A stretch of DNA of 32,104 nucleotides from Nocardiopsis sp. ATB16-24 (lineage in GTDB: Bacteria; Actinomycetota; Actinomycetes; Streptosporangiales; Streptosporangiaceae), in NCBI RefSeq assembly GCF_030271535.1, contig NZ_JASCXJ010000031.1, positions 1 through 32,104 on the forward strand. The letters are read 5' to 3'. Positions 1 to 7,995 of this stretch are shown here, piece by piece; the first letter of the stretch is position 1, and each line of letters opens with the position of its first letter. The notes beneath the pieces are model-generated. The model did no database searches and was not told the DNA's origin. It was given only the letters and a program-made list of their open reading frames with translations. Made by a program: the position numbers and the translations under genes.

Positions 1-72
1 GATGGAGGCGAAGACCTCGGCGCAGAACGCGTCGAGGTCCTCGCGGAGTTCCTCTACAGCGGCCAGATCCAT
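1..72 (-). CDS. N-terminus of a probable IS701-type transposase (cut by window edge)
   Basis: An ATG at 72-70 on the minus strand opens 24 codons that stay open to the window edge. The peptide begins MDLAAVEELREDLDAF and continues with CAEVFASI. The short acidic helix followed by an F-x-x-E-(V/L)-F-A-S pattern resembles the start of IS701-family DDE transposases, which typically continue with a DQR...G-x-x-Y-x-R-G-L stretch that lies outside this window. I see no convincing terminal inverted repeat in the 278 bp to its right, so whether a complete element sits here cannot be decided. Family recognition rests on 24 residues only. An unrelated small cytoplasmic protein is a real alternative. 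Confidence 0.35.
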   Translation of the reverse strand, partial: MDLAAVEELREDLDAFCAEVFASI

Positions 73-157
73 ACGTCCATGATCACGCAACCGCGACGAG
101 AACGCAGCAACCTAACGAAGTACTACTCGTGCCATGTCCGGAATCATCGAAATCGGA

Positions 158-218
158 ACGGCTGACGCGGCAAGTCGACCGCCTGGCGAAGGGTCGAGGC
201 CACTGACGGCTGACGCGG
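158..218. repeat. 13-bp direct repeat in the leader region before the first plus-strand gene
   Basis: The 13-mer ACGGCTGACGCGG occurs at 158-170 and again, exactly, at 206-218 (48-bp period). It lies in the 278-bp stretch between the partial minus-strand gene at the left edge and the membrane-protein gene starting at 351. No other gene-like content is visible in that stretch. It could be a binding site, a scar next to the insertion element, or chance in GC-rich DNA. Confidence 0.3.
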
Positions 219-350
219 GTGCCGCTTCGTGACCGCCGCCATCGCCGACACGGTCCCGACCGGGGTGCCGGCGGCGTACACAGGCCCCGGAACGGGTACG
301 CAGACCTGGGTCCCGAACCCGACTCCACCCCCGTCCTCCAGGAGCCCGTT

Positions 351-959
351 GTGAAGCCGTACGCCGACGATCCCGTGCGAGCCCTCCTCCAGATCACCGC
401 CGACCTGCTCGCCCTGGTCTGGGTGTACCTGTGGGTCAGGGCCGCGCTGTCGCTGCGCGAGATCATCCTGACCCTGAACCGTCCCGGCGAGCTGATGACC
501 GGCACCGGCGAGGGCTTCACCGAGCACATGGACAGCGCGGCCGAACAGGCCCGCAAGGTCCCGTTGGCCGGGGAGACCCTGGCCGTCCCCTTCGCCCGCA
601 TGAGCGAGACCGGGGAGTCGCTCACCGCGGCGGGCGACTCCCTCCAGGAGTCGGTCGCCTCGCTCGCGCTGACCCTGCCTCTGCTCACGGCCGCGATCCC
701 GCTGCTGCTCCTCGTCGCGACGTGGCTGCCGGCACGCGCCCGATGGGTGCGCCAGGCCGCCTCCGTCCGCAGGCTGCGCACCCTCACGCCCGAGGCCCGG
801 TCGCGGCTGCTGGCACTGCGCGCCCTGACCTCGGTGTCCCCGGCCAGACTGGCCGGGGTGCACGAGGATCCGGCAGGCGCCTGGCACTCCGACGACCGAA
901 GGGTCGTGGACGCGCTGGCCTCCCTGGAGCTGCGTCGTCTGGGCCTGCGCGCCCCCTGA
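351..959 (+). CDS. Hypothetical two-helix membrane protein
   Basis: This encodes a 202-residue protein that I do not recognise. The GTG start at 351 is preferred because AGGAG (340-344) precedes it by 6 nt. The in-frame sequence upstream is Arg/Gly/Pro-rich and non-coding in character. A hydrophobic segment lies at about residues 8-33 and a second, very Leu-rich one at about 105-124. Between them is a roughly 70-residue amphipathic stretch (GTGEGF, SAAEQARKVPLAGETLAVPF) that may be outside the membrane. The C-terminal 75 residues are Arg/Ala/Leu-rich and probably cytoplasmic, ending in a helix. The VWA-domain gene follows 66 bp downstream on the same strand, so the two may be functionally linked. 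No catalytic motif is visible. Confidence 0.7.
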   Translation: MKPYADDPVRALLQITADLLALVWVYLWVRAALSLREIILTLNRPGELMTGTGEGFTEHMDSAAEQARKVPLAGETLAVPFARMSETGESLTAAGDSLQESVASLALTLPLLTAAIPLLLLVATWLPARARWVRQAASVRRLRTLTPEARSRLLALRALTSVSPARLAGVHEDPAGAWHSDDRRVVDALASLELRRLGLRAP

Positions 960-1025
960 TCCCGATTCCGAACGTCGGTGCCGTTCCCTAGGCTGGTGGC
1001 CACACCTCTACCCCGGGGAGACCGC

Positions 1026-2444
1026 ATGCACCTGTCAGCGCTGTTGGAGTTCGACGTCCTCCCCCTGGACACCGACGACTCCGTGTCCGTGCTGCTGGAG
1101 ATCACCGCCCCCGAACGCGAGGAGGACACCGAGCGTCCGCCCGCGACCCTACAGATCGTGCTGGACCGTAGCGGATCCATGGGCGGAGGGCGCCTGGAGG
1201 GGGCGGTGCGGGCGCTGCTGGCTCTGGTGGACCGGTTGGCCCCCTCCGACGGCTTCGGTCTGGTGTCCTTCAACGATCAGGCCCGGGTGGAGGTGCCGTG
1301 CGGGCCGCTGACAGACAAGGACCAGGTGCGTCGGCTGATCTCGTCTTTGCGCGCGTCGGGGGGCACCGACCTGTCCAGCGGACTGCTGCGCGGCGTCCAG
1401 GAGGCCCGCCGCGCCGGTGCGGACAGGGGCGCCACCCTGCTGTTGATCTCCGACGGGCACGCCAACCAGGGCATCACCGACCACGGCCTGCTCAGGCAGG
1501 TGGCGGCCGACGCCTACGGGCACGGGGTCACCACCACGACCCTGGGGTACGGGCTCGGCTACGACGAGGAGCTGCTCGGGGTGGTGGCCGACGGGGGTGC
1601 GGGCAGCGCCCTGTTCGCCGAGGACCCCGACACCGCGGGCGGTCTCATCGCCCAGGAGGCGGAGTACCTGTTGGCCAAGACCGCCCAGGCCGTGTCGTTG
1701 CGGGTTTCGTCCGGTCCCCTTCTGCGCGGTGTCGGTGTGGTGGGCGAGATGCCCTTCCACCGGCTGACGGACGGGTCGGTGGTGGTGGAGCTGGGCGACT
1801 TCCACTCCGGGGAGAATCGGCGTCTGCTGTTGCGCATGGAGGTCCCGGGGGTGGCCTCCCTGGGCACGGTCACCGTCACCACCATGGAGACCACCTACGT
1901 GGACCCGGCGACACTGACCACCTACACCGTGACCCTGCCCGTCACGGTCAACGTCGTCCCGGGCGACGAGGCCTCCGAACGGGCGCCCCGGCCGGAGGTA
2001 CGCACGGAGGAGGCGCTGCAGCGGGCACAGACCGCCAAGCGCGAGGCGAGCGAGGCCCTGCGCAGGGGCGAGCGCGACGCCGCCGTGGACCGGCTGGAAC
2101 AGGCTCGGCGGGACCTGCTGGGGCCTCAGACGCCCGGTGCCTCCGGAGTGGGATCCGCGTCTTCGGCGCCTCCTCCTCCCGAGGTCGCCGCGCAGATCGC
2201 CGAGTTGCAGCGGATGGCGCGGATGGCCCGGGTCGACGACGCGGCCCGCACCTCCAAGACGCTGTACGCCAGCCAGGCGGGGTACTCCCGCAAGGGCGGT
2301 CGGCGGCAGGCCCCGGCGACGCCCCCGGGCGAGGAGGTCGACCGTGGCCCCCGGGGCGGACGGGAACGTCTCATCCGGGGTGAGCAGACCGATGGTGGAC
2401 GCCCCACCCCGGACGGGGGGAACCGGCCGCCTCGGGAGACCTGA
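1026..2444 (+). CDS. VWA-domain protein with intact MIDAS metal site
   Basis: This encodes a 472-residue protein. A VWA domain (about residues 40-215) carries a complete metal-ion-dependent adhesion site: D47-x-S49-x-S51 (DRSGS), T114 (SGGTDL) and D143 (ISDGHAN). This is the pattern of the COG2304-type soluble VWA proteins. A beta-rich segment follows (about 225-330), then a helical segment rich in EA/RR (about 335-380), and a basic, Gly/Pro-rich, probably disordered tail. There is no signal peptide or membrane helix, so a cytoplasmic location is likely. The ATG at 1026 has GGGGAG just upstream; the longer in-frame reading from 978 lacks a ribosome-binding site. The gene ends only 13 bp before the convergent CtaG-like gene. 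Its partner and physiological role are unknown. VWA proteins of this class often assemble or activate a partner complex, and here the only same-strand neighbour is the membrane protein at 351. Confidence 0.85.
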   Translation: MHLSALLEFDVLPLDTDDSVSVLLEITAPEREEDTERPPATLQIVLDRSGSMGGGRLEGAVRALLALVDRLAPSDGFGLVSFNDQARVEVPCGPLTDKDQVRRLISSLRASGGTDLSSGLLRGVQEARRAGADRGATLLLISDGHANQGITDHGLLRQVAADAYGHGVTTTTLGYGLGYDEELLGVVADGGAGSALFAEDPDTAGGLIAQEAEYLLAKTAQAVSLRVSSGPLLRGVGVVGEMPFHRLTDGSVVVELGDFHSGENRRLLLRMEVPGVASLGTVTVTTMETTYVDPATLTTYTVTLPVTVNVVPGDEASERAPRPEVRTEEALQRAQTAKREASEALRRGERDAAVDRLEQARRDLLGPQTPGASGVGSASSAPPPPEVAAQIAELQRMARMARVDDAARTSKTLYASQAGYSRKGGRRQAPATPPGEEVDRGPRGGRERLIRGEQTDGGRPTPDGGNRPPRET

Positions 2445-2457
2445 ACGGGTCGCGGGG

Positions 2458-3252
2458 TCACACGCCCACGGCGCGGGACCGGCGCGGCCGGGGAAGCAAC
2501 CAGGGTCGGCACACCAGGAAGAGCAGCGCGATCTCCACCGGCGCACCGGCGTAGTACATGAGCTGGGCCCCGGCGTGGGCCTGGTCGAGAGGCACCCCTG
2601 GAGGCGGTGCGGCGTAGATGGTCTTGGCCAGGATGTTGTGCGCCGCTATGGCCGCGACCAGGGCGCCCGCCCGCCACGGCGGTGAGAGTCGGTGCGGGGC
2701 GGGGTCGGGGCCTCCCAGGACGGCGAAGGCGAATAGGTATCCGGCGGCCGGCACGTGCAGGTGCACCAGGGCGTGCAGGACCGGTTCGGTGTGCGTCGCG
2801 GCGTACAGGCCGGTGCGGTAGAGCACCCACAGGCCGCCGATGTCGAGCAGACCCGCGACGAAGGGGTTGGTCAGGAACGCCACGGGCGCCGAACCCAGGA
2901 ACCGTGCCAGCCTGCGCGCCCCGCCCACCGGCATGCTCCGCAGGGCCAGGGTGACGGGGGCGGCCAGGACCAACAGGAGCGGGCCGAGCATGCCCAGGAG
3001 GACGTGCCCGGCCATGTGGACGACGAAGTCGTGGTGGGCCCGCTCGGCCAGGGGCCCCACCAGGGCGACTCCGACGCACGCACATCCCGCCGCCCACGCC
3101 AGGACCCTTCCCCAAGGCCAGGAGACACCCCGTCGGCGCAGCAGGAGCACCGCCGCGGCGTAGGCCACGAGGGCCGTGCACACCAGTACCAGGACGGCCC
3201 ACTCGCCGGGGGACGGGAGCGCGAGGGCGGGTTCGCGGCCCTGGTGGTCCAT
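2458..3252 (-). CDS. CtaG-family cytochrome c oxidase assembly protein
   Basis: This encodes a 264-residue polytopic membrane protein of the Caa3_CtaG type. It has about seven hydrophobic segments (roughly residues 17-38, 50-68, 82-102, 124-146, 165-182, 195-210 and 232-250). His-rich turns include ERAHHDFVVHMAGHVLLGM in the first half and HALVHLHVPAAGY in the second, consistent with the copper/heme-assembly context of the family. The family is tied to aa3/caa3-type oxidase assembly, though many actinobacterial members are only known by homology. The ATG at 3252-3250 follows the stop of the DUF2243 gene by one base, so translation is very likely coupled. The C-terminus is basic (RPRRSRAV) and faces the end of the VWA gene. 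Confidence 0.85.
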   Translation of the reverse strand: MDHQGREPALALPSPGEWAVLVLVCTALVAYAAAVLLLRRRGVSWPWGRVLAWAAGCACVGVALVGPLAERAHHDFVVHMAGHVLLGMLGPLLLVLAAPVTLALRSMPVGGARRLARFLGSAPVAFLTNPFVAGLLDIGGLWVLYRTGLYAATHTEPVLHALVHLHVPAAGYLFAFAVLGGPDPAPHRLSPPWRAGALVAAIAAHNILAKTIYAAPPPGVPLDQAHAGAQLMYYAGAPVEIALLFLVCRPWLLPRPRRSRAVGV

Positions 3253-3253
3253 C

Positions 3254-3754
3254 TCAGGCCTCCGCCGGCGTGGTGCCCGGTGCCCCTCGTGCCCGGCGCC
3301 CGGTCAGGACCCACAACACGATCCCGGCGATCAGCAGTATCCCCCCGGGGATGTTCCAGGCCAGGTCGTAGGGCAGCAGGTCGACACCGTAGCGGACCTG
3401 GTGGATGCCCATCAGCTTGTGCTGGACCAACCCGTCGTAGAGCTGGAAGAACCCCCCGCCGGTCAGCCAGCCCGCCGCGAAGTCCACTCCCCGGAAGGCG
3501 TGCTCCCTGTGCAGGGAGGCGACCATGAGCAGGGCCGCCACCGTGGCGAACCAGCTGAAGGCGTGGAGGATCCCGTCCGACACCAGGCCGACATCGGTGG
3601 TGGAGAGGTCGTAGAAGTGGTGCCAGTGCAGGATCTGGTGGAAGATCACCTCGTCCACGAAGGCCACCGTCCCCACCCCCAGGAGTACGCCCGCGGTCAG
3701 ATTGCGACCGCGCCGTGTTCCGCGGCCCGGTCTTCCGTGTGCGGGTGTCGCCAT
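3254..3754 (-). CDS. DUF2243 family membrane protein
   Basis: This encodes a 166-residue protein. After a basic N-terminus there are four hydrophobic segments (about residues 20-35, 58-80, 92-106 and 134-152). The conserved-looking His-rich stretch FHQILHWHHFYD is at about 38-49, with further histidines in QHKLMGIHQVRYG. This matches the DUF2243 family, which has no assigned biochemical function but is often found beside CtaG-like genes, as here. GGAGAG lies 6 nt before the ATG at 3754. It is the first gene of a two-gene unit with the CtaG-like gene, separated by a single base. The conserved histidines would suit metal or heme chemistry at the membrane; that is inference. Confidence 0.85.
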   Translation of the reverse strand: MATPAHGRPGRGTRRGRNLTAGVLLGVGTVAFVDEVIFHQILHWHHFYDLSTTDVGLVSDGILHAFSWFATVAALLMVASLHREHAFRGVDFAAGWLTGGGFFQLYDGLVQHKLMGIHQVRYGVDLLPYDLAWNIPGGILLIAGIVLWVLTGRRARGAPGTTPAEA

Positions 3755-4086
3755 GCGGTTCTCTCCCCGTGTGTCCTGGAGCCTGTTCTTCGAAGGTCTT
3801 CCCGAGTCGATGGGGGCGCCGGGGCCGCGCGTGGCGAAGGTGCGAACGAAGCACGGTGGGGGTCACGGGCGGGATGGGAGCGCCCGTAGCGGTCTTCGAG
3901 GGTGGTGGGTGATGGACGGGAACCGCGCACGGTGACCCTTGAGAGTGGTGGCGGGAGGGGAACACCGCCTGGAACCGCGCTCCGTCCTTCGCCGAGCCGT
4001 CCCCGACACCGGGGTGCCCGGGAGGCGCGGTGCCTCCCAGGTGCCTGCGCGACGTGCGGCGGGCTCCTGTTCCCACCGCGCCGTTG
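3755..4086. other. 332-bp non-coding interval upstream of the DUF2243 gene
   Basis: No frame on either strand looks coding here. The interval must hold the promoter of the DUF2243-CtaG pair (reading leftward) and the 3' end of the DUF892 transcript (arriving from the right). The only clear structure is the hairpin at 4020-4038, listed separately. I see no convincing -35/-10 pair. Confidence 0.5.
4020..4038 (-). terminator. Hairpin downstream of the DUF892 gene
   Basis: GGGAGGC (4020-4026) and GCCTCCC (4032-4038) form a perfect 7-bp stem with a 5-nt loop, 48 nt past the stop of the DUF892 gene. No U-tract follows in the transcript sense, which is usual for actinomycete terminators but lowers certainty. 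Confidence 0.35.
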
Positions 4087-4572
4087 TCAGCGACCGGCTT
4101 CGGTGAGGGCTCCCTGCACCGTCCTGGGGAGCTTTCCTTCCAGGAAGCGGGCCATCTCCTCCTCCTGGCGGAGGACGGTGGTCAGCTTCTGCGCGATCTG
4201 TTCCTCGCCCAAAGAGCGCGCGGAGTCGATCAGCGCACGGTAGGAGGCGATCTCGAAGTGCTCGGCGGCGTAGTCGGCGATGGCGTTCTTGACCATCGTG
4301 TCGCCCGCGGGCTTGTTCGTCATGCCCTGGACGGCGCCTGACATCCCGGCCAGGGCGCTCTTGACCTTGGAGACCTTGCCTCCCATGGACTCGATACAGC
4401 CCTGGACCGTCTCCGCCTGCGCACGCGTCTCCTCGATGTGCTGTGTGAGACGCGCGTGGACCTCGGGGTCGGCCTCCGCGTCCTTGGCGTGGCGCTCCAG
4501 GGTCTCCTCCTGCGACTTCTCCATCGAGTAGGCGTCGTTGAGCCAGGCGATGAACTGTTCGCGGCTGTCCAC
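4087..4572 (-). CDS. DUF892 (YciE-like) ferritin-like protein
   Basis: This encodes a 161-residue, almost entirely helical protein. The start is GTG at 4572-4570, with AAGGAGG about 6 nt upstream; a longer in-frame reading to 4701 is Arg/Pro-rich and lacks a ribosome-binding site. The sequence has the four-helix pattern of the DUF892/YciE ferritin-like family. It opens with FIAWLNDAYSMEKSQEETL, followed by a second helix with H-x-x-E-T (HIEETRAQAE), then DYAAEHFEIASYRALI, and a last helix RQEEEMARFLEGKL. Glu and His residues in these helices are placed as in diiron ferritin-like proteins. Family members are linked to stress and osmotic responses, but the catalytic role is unproven. It stands alone, 109 bp downstream of pxpC on the same strand, with its own strong ribosome-binding site. 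Confidence 0.85.
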   Translation of the reverse strand: MDSREQFIAWLNDAYSMEKSQEETLERHAKDAEADPEVHARLTQHIEETRAQAETVQGCIESMGGKVSKVKSALAGMSGAVQGMTNKPAGDTMVKNAIADYAAEHFEIASYRALIDSARSLGEEQIAQKLTTVLRQEEEMARFLEGKLPRTVQGALTEAGR

Positions 4573-4681
4573 CTCGGTCCTCCTTCGTCGATGGCCTCTC
4601 GGTCTCTCCTGAGGCGCGACTACCCGGGCGATCCCACGACAAACGCCGGTCCTCGACGGCGCCGGAGGCCGTGGCGGGAGG

Positions 4682-5548
4682 TCAAAGGACGAAGCGAACA
4701 CGGGTGCCCGGGCCGGCCTGGGCGGCCTTGGGCAGGTCCGCCGCGCGCACGACGGCCACCACCGGGTAACCGCCGGTCACCGGATGGTCGGCCAGGAACA
4801 GCACCGGTTCGCCCCCGGGCGGGACCTGTAGTGAGCCCGCGACCATGCCCTCACTGGGCATCTCCCCGTCGCGTGAGCGTTCCAGGACGGGGCCGGCCAG
4901 GCGGGCGCCGACCCTGTCGGTGCGCGGGGTGACCTCGTACTCGCCGGACAGCAGCGTGTCGACGGCCTCGGCGGTGAACCAGTCCTCACGCGGTCCCAGG
5001 ACGACCCGCAAGGTCGTCTTGGGGCCTCCCACGGGTGTGGTGGGCACGTGGTCCACCCGGGGGAACCCCTCGGGGGCGGGTCCGACGGGGAGCGACGTCC
5101 CCGGCACGGGCGGGTCGGGGCCCAGTCCCGCCAGGACGTCGGTGCTGCGCGAGCCGAGGACGGGAGGGACGTCCACGCCGCCGCGTACCCCCAGGTAGGA
5201 GCGCAGCCCTGTGGTGGGCGCGCCCATGGTCAGCTCCGCGCCGTCCGGCAGGTGCAGGACCGTGTGGGTGGCCGCGCCTCGACCGTCGATCCTCAGCGGC
5301 ACCTCGGCTCCGGTCACGGCGACGGTGACCGGACCGTGTGCGCGCACGCGCAGGCCCCCCAGGGTGGTCTCCAGGGCGGCCGCCCCGCGGGGGTTGGCGA
5401 GCAACCGGTTGACCAGGGCGTAGGAGCGGATGTCGGCGGCCCCCGATCGGCCCACTCCGAGGCCGGCGTGTCCGAACCGGCCTTCGTCCTGGACCGTGGT
5501 CAGGGGCCCTGTGGCCACCACCTCCAGGGCACGCCGGGACGGCCTCAT
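4682..5548 (-). CDS. pxpC: 5-oxoprolinase subunit PxpC (biotin-dependent carboxylase-like, KipA family)
   Basis: This encodes 288 residues and is recognisable from its opening: TGPLTTVQDEGRFGHAGLG followed by SGAADIRSYALVNRLL. It also has the later motifs GLRSYLGVRGG, the central GPREDWF and the C-terminal ADHPVTGGYP. PxpC works with PxpB and PxpA to hydrolyse 5-oxoproline (pyroglutamate) to glutamate with ATP. It corresponds to KipA of Bacillus and YbgK of E. coli. The ATG at 5548 overlaps the pxpB stop as ATGA, so translation is coupled and the stoichiometry is probably fixed. An in-frame extension upstream to 5674 overlaps pxpB and is not needed. The length is near the usual 290-310 residues. 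Confidence 0.92.
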   Translation of the reverse strand: MRPSRRALEVVATGPLTTVQDEGRFGHAGLGVGRSGAADIRSYALVNRLLANPRGAAALETTLGGLRVRAHGPVTVAVTGAEVPLRIDGRGAATHTVLHLPDGAELTMGAPTTGLRSYLGVRGGVDVPPVLGSRSTDVLAGLGPDPPVPGTSLPVGPAPEGFPRVDHVPTTPVGGPKTTLRVVLGPREDWFTAEAVDTLLSGEYEVTPRTDRVGARLAGPVLERSRDGEMPSEGMVAGSLQVPPGGEPVLFLADHPVTGGYPVVAVVRAADLPKAAQAGPGTRVRFVL

Positions 5549-6165
5549 CGGAGATCCTCCGCCTCGATGAATCGGACACGGACACCGGGTCTGAGCAGAC
5601 CCGGTCGGTCGCGTTCCAGATCCCAGATCCGGGTCTCGGTGCGACCGAGCAGCCGCCATCCTCCGGGCGAGCAACGCGGGTACACGCCCGTGAACCCATC
5701 GGCCAGGGCCACCGAGCCGGCGGGCACCCGGGTACGCGCCTCAGACCTTCGAGGTACGCGCAGTCGGGGTTGGTCCCCGACCATGTAGCCGAATCCGGGT
5801 GCGAAACCACAGAACGCGACGGTCCAGGTGGCTCGGGTGTGCGCCTGGACCACCTCGCGTCTGCTCAGTCCGGTCAGCTCCGCCACGTCGTCGAGGTCCT
5901 CGCCGTCGTAGACGACGGGGAGGAGGACGGTCTCTCCGCTCTCCCGCACCTCCCCTGGAACGACGTCCCTGGCCGTGACGGCTCCGGCGACCTCCTCGGG
6001 GTCGGTTCCGGGGTCGATCCGCAACAGCAGTGTGCGGGCGGCCGGGACCAGGTCGACGACGCCGGGGACGGGGTCGGCCTCCAGCGCCGCGTGCAACGCG
6101 ATCACCTCGGCCAGGTCGGCGACCTCCACGAGCACACCGGTGTCACCGCACCTGAGAACCCGCAC
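5545..6165 (-). CDS. pxpB: 5-oxoprolinase subunit PxpB (KipI family)
   Basis: This encodes 206 residues with the family opening CGDTGVLVEV. The highly conserved FCGFAPGFGYM lies in the C-terminal cyclophilin-like half, followed by VPAGSVALADGFTGVYP and the SPGGWRLLGRT motif. It forms the ATP-dependent part of 5-oxoprolinase together with PxpC; in Bacillus the homologue KipI also inhibits the sporulation kinase KinA. The start is GTG at 6165-6163 with GAGGAGG 4 nt upstream, and this ribosome-binding site sits directly against the pxpA stop (9-nt gap). The gene ends in an ATGA overlap with pxpC. The tight spacing supports a pxpA-pxpB-pxpC operon. Confidence 0.92.
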   Translation of the reverse strand: MRVLRCGDTGVLVEVADLAEVIALHAALEADPVPGVVDLVPAARTLLLRIDPGTDPEEVAGAVTARDVVPGEVRESGETVLLPVVYDGEDLDDVAELTGLSRREVVQAHTRATWTVAFCGFAPGFGYMVGDQPRLRVPRRSEARTRVPAGSVALADGFTGVYPRCSPGGWRLLGRTETRIWDLERDRPGLLRPGVRVRFIEAEDLR

Positions 6166-6174
6166 GTGCCCTCC

Positions 6175-6960
6175 TCACCGTTCCGTGTCGACGCCGGAGG
6201 TCTTCTCCGTGAACGGCGCGAGGACGACGCCCGCCGTCCGCAGTCTTTCGACCACGGTGCGGGCGATGTCCACGGCTCCGGGGCTGTCTCCGTGTACGCA
6301 CAGCGACTCGGCCTCGACGACGATCCAGGTGCCGTCGATCGCCTGGACGGGTTCGCCGCGGACGATGCGCAGGCAACGGTCGGCGATCTCCCGGGGGTCG
6401 TGGAGCACCGAGCCGGGTTCGTTCCGGGAGACCAGGGTGCCCTCCGGGGTGTAGGCACGGTCGGCGAACGCCTCGCGGTAGACGGGCAGTCCGGCCTTCT
6501 CCGCCAGCCGCAGGAACCGTGAACCGGCGAGTCCGAGCACGGGGAGTCCGGGGTCGAAGGCGTGTACGGCCTCGACCACGGCGGCGGCCTGTCCCTCGTG
6601 GTGCACGATCGCGTTGTACAGGGCACCGTGCGGCTTGACGTAGCGGACGCGGTCCCCCGCCAGGCGGGTGAACGTCGACAGGGCGCCCAGTTGGTAGAGG
6701 ACCTCGTCGGTGAGCTCGGCGGCCGGAACGTCGAGGAAGCGGCGGCCGAACCCGGCCAGGTCGCGGTAGCTCACGTGCGCGCCGACGGCCACCCCCCTGG
6801 CCGCGGCGTCGAAGGCGGTGCGGCGCAGCACGGAGGGGTCGCCGGCGTGGAACCCGCAGGCGACGTTGGCGCTGGTGACGATGGACAGCAGCGCCTGGTC
6901 ATCGCCGAACACCCAGCGGCCGAAGCCCTCGCCGAGGTCGGAGTTGAGATCGATGCGCAA
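6175..6960 (-). CDS. pxpA: 5-oxoprolinase subunit PxpA (LamB/YcsF family)
   Basis: This encodes 261 residues if started at TTG 6960-6958. That start gives the canonical N-terminus (M)RIDLNSDLGEGFGRW and has GAGGAG 8 nt upstream. Alternatives are GTG at 6969 (inside the putative ribosome-binding site) and ATG at 6987, which would add nine atypical residues. Family motifs are ANVACGFHAGDP (residues 31-42), a GAHVSYRD segment (60-67) and KPHGALYN (109-116), typical of the YcsF/LamB beta-alpha barrel. It opens the cyclic lactam of 5-oxoproline together with PxpBC. As first gene of the operon it is followed by pxpB after 9 nt. The 227-bp region to the divergent aminotransferase gene must hold its promoter, but I could not assign one. 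Confidence 0.92.
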   Translation of the reverse strand: MRIDLNSDLGEGFGRWVFGDDQALLSIVTSANVACGFHAGDPSVLRRTAFDAAARGVAVGAHVSYRDLAGFGRRFLDVPAAELTDEVLYQLGALSTFTRLAGDRVRYVKPHGALYNAIVHHEGQAAAVVEAVHAFDPGLPVLGLAGSRFLRLAEKAGLPVYREAFADRAYTPEGTLVSRNEPGSVLHDPREIADRCLRIVRGEPVQAIDGTWIVVEAESLCVHGDSPGAVDIARTVVERLRTAGVVLAPFTEKTSGVDTER

Positions 6961-7187
6961 CGTCGGCACTCCTCGTTCTTCTCTCATGGAATTCCTACTC
7001 GGTGCGGCGGCGGGATCTTCCATCGCCCCCCAGGATCGTCCTGTTCCGGCGGAGGGAGACACCTGCCGCGGTGGGCGTCTTCCCGGGGGTCGGGGCGGCC
7101 GGGACGGCCCGTTCCTGGTGCTTTGGGCGGATCCCGGACTCGCGAGCCCTCCTGGCCGAGGTCCCGAAATGTCATGATGGGGGCCTC

Positions 7188-7973
7188 ATGGAACTGAACG
7201 GACGCCCCGTGGGCACCGGGGAACTCGCGGGCCTGGCCCTCTACGGCTACGGCCACTTCACCACCATGCTCGTCACCGACCTGCGTGTCCGTGGGCTGGA
7301 CCTGCACATGGAGCGACTCTCACGCGACTGTCGGACCCTCTTCGACGCCGACCTCGACATCCTCCGGGTCCGTGAACTGGCCCGGCGTGCCGCACACGCC
7401 CGTTCCTCCCCCTCCGTGGTCCGCGTGACCGTCTTCGATCCCGACATGGACCTGGGGCGTCCCACGACCGGCCGGTCCCCCCAGATCCTCGTCACCACCC
7501 GCCCCGCCCCCGGGGCCACGCCGGCACCGGTACGTCTGGGCACCCGGCTGTTCACCCGCGACGTCCCGCAGGTGAAGCACACCGGTCTCTTCGCTTCGCT
7601 CCGCCAACGTCGCGCCGCGCAGATCGACGGTTACGACGACGCCCTGTTCAGGGGTGTGGACGGTCGGGTCTCGGAGGGCCCCACCTGGAACATCGGCTTC
7701 GTGGACGGCGGCGGTGTCGTGTGGCCACAGGCTCCCCGTCTTCGGGGTGTGACGGCCCGGCTCGTGGAGCGGGCGGCCGAGGCGCTCGGCGTTCCCGTGT
7801 CCACCCGTCCGATCGCCGCCTCCGCGATCACCCGCATGGCGGGGGCGTTCGTCACCAACGCCACCACCGGTGTGCGGCAGGTGTCCGCCATCGACGGCGT
7901 GCACCTGCCGCGGTCGTCGCTGGTGGAAAGACTCACCGACGCCTACGCCGAACTGCCCTGCGAGGCGCTGTAG
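7188..7973 (+). CDS. Class IV PLP-dependent aminotransferase-fold protein (ADC lyase-like)
   Basis: This encodes 261 residues. The predicted PLP Schiff-base lysine is K130, in DVPQVKHTGLF. The conserved glutamate E163 follows, in GRVSEGPTWNIGFV, with the usual spacing. The late motif AGAFVTNATTGVRQV matches the phosphate-binding region of fold-type IV enzymes. The family includes branched-chain and D-amino-acid transaminases and 4-amino-4-deoxychorismate lyase. The short length fits the ADC-lyase/D-amino-acid side, but substrate cannot be read from sequence and no folate genes are adjacent. The ATG at 7188 is the first plausible start, with only a weak G-rich Shine-Dalgarno (GGGGG). It is divergent from pxpA and convergent with the MMPL gene, whose end lies 22 bp away. 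Confidence 0.85.
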   Translation: MELNGRPVGTGELAGLALYGYGHFTTMLVTDLRVRGLDLHMERLSRDCRTLFDADLDILRVRELARRAAHARSSPSVVRVTVFDPDMDLGRPTTGRSPQILVTTRPAPGATPAPVRLGTRLFTRDVPQVKHTGLFASLRQRRAAQIDGYDDALFRGVDGRVSEGPTWNIGFVDGGGVVWPQAPRLRGVTARLVERAAEALGVPVSTRPIAASAITRMAGAFVTNATTGVRQVSAIDGVHLPRSSLVERLTDAYAELPCEAL

Positions 7974-7995
7974 GAACAGCGCCCCGCCTCCGTCG

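Noticed and set aside
1149..2546. 465-residue minus-strand open frame opposite the VWA gene
   Set aside because: The plus strand encodes an intact MIDAS-bearing VWA protein; the minus frame has shadow composition and would overlap the CtaG-like gene end.
3863..4642. Minus-strand open frame overlapping the DUF892 gene in another frame
   Set aside because: The DUF892 frame has clear helical family motifs and an ideal ribosome-binding site; the other frame is Arg/Gly-rich.
4982..5810. Additional minus-strand frames overlapping pxpC and pxpB
   Set aside because: The pxp genes have conserved motifs and overlapping ATGA junctions; the other frames have none.
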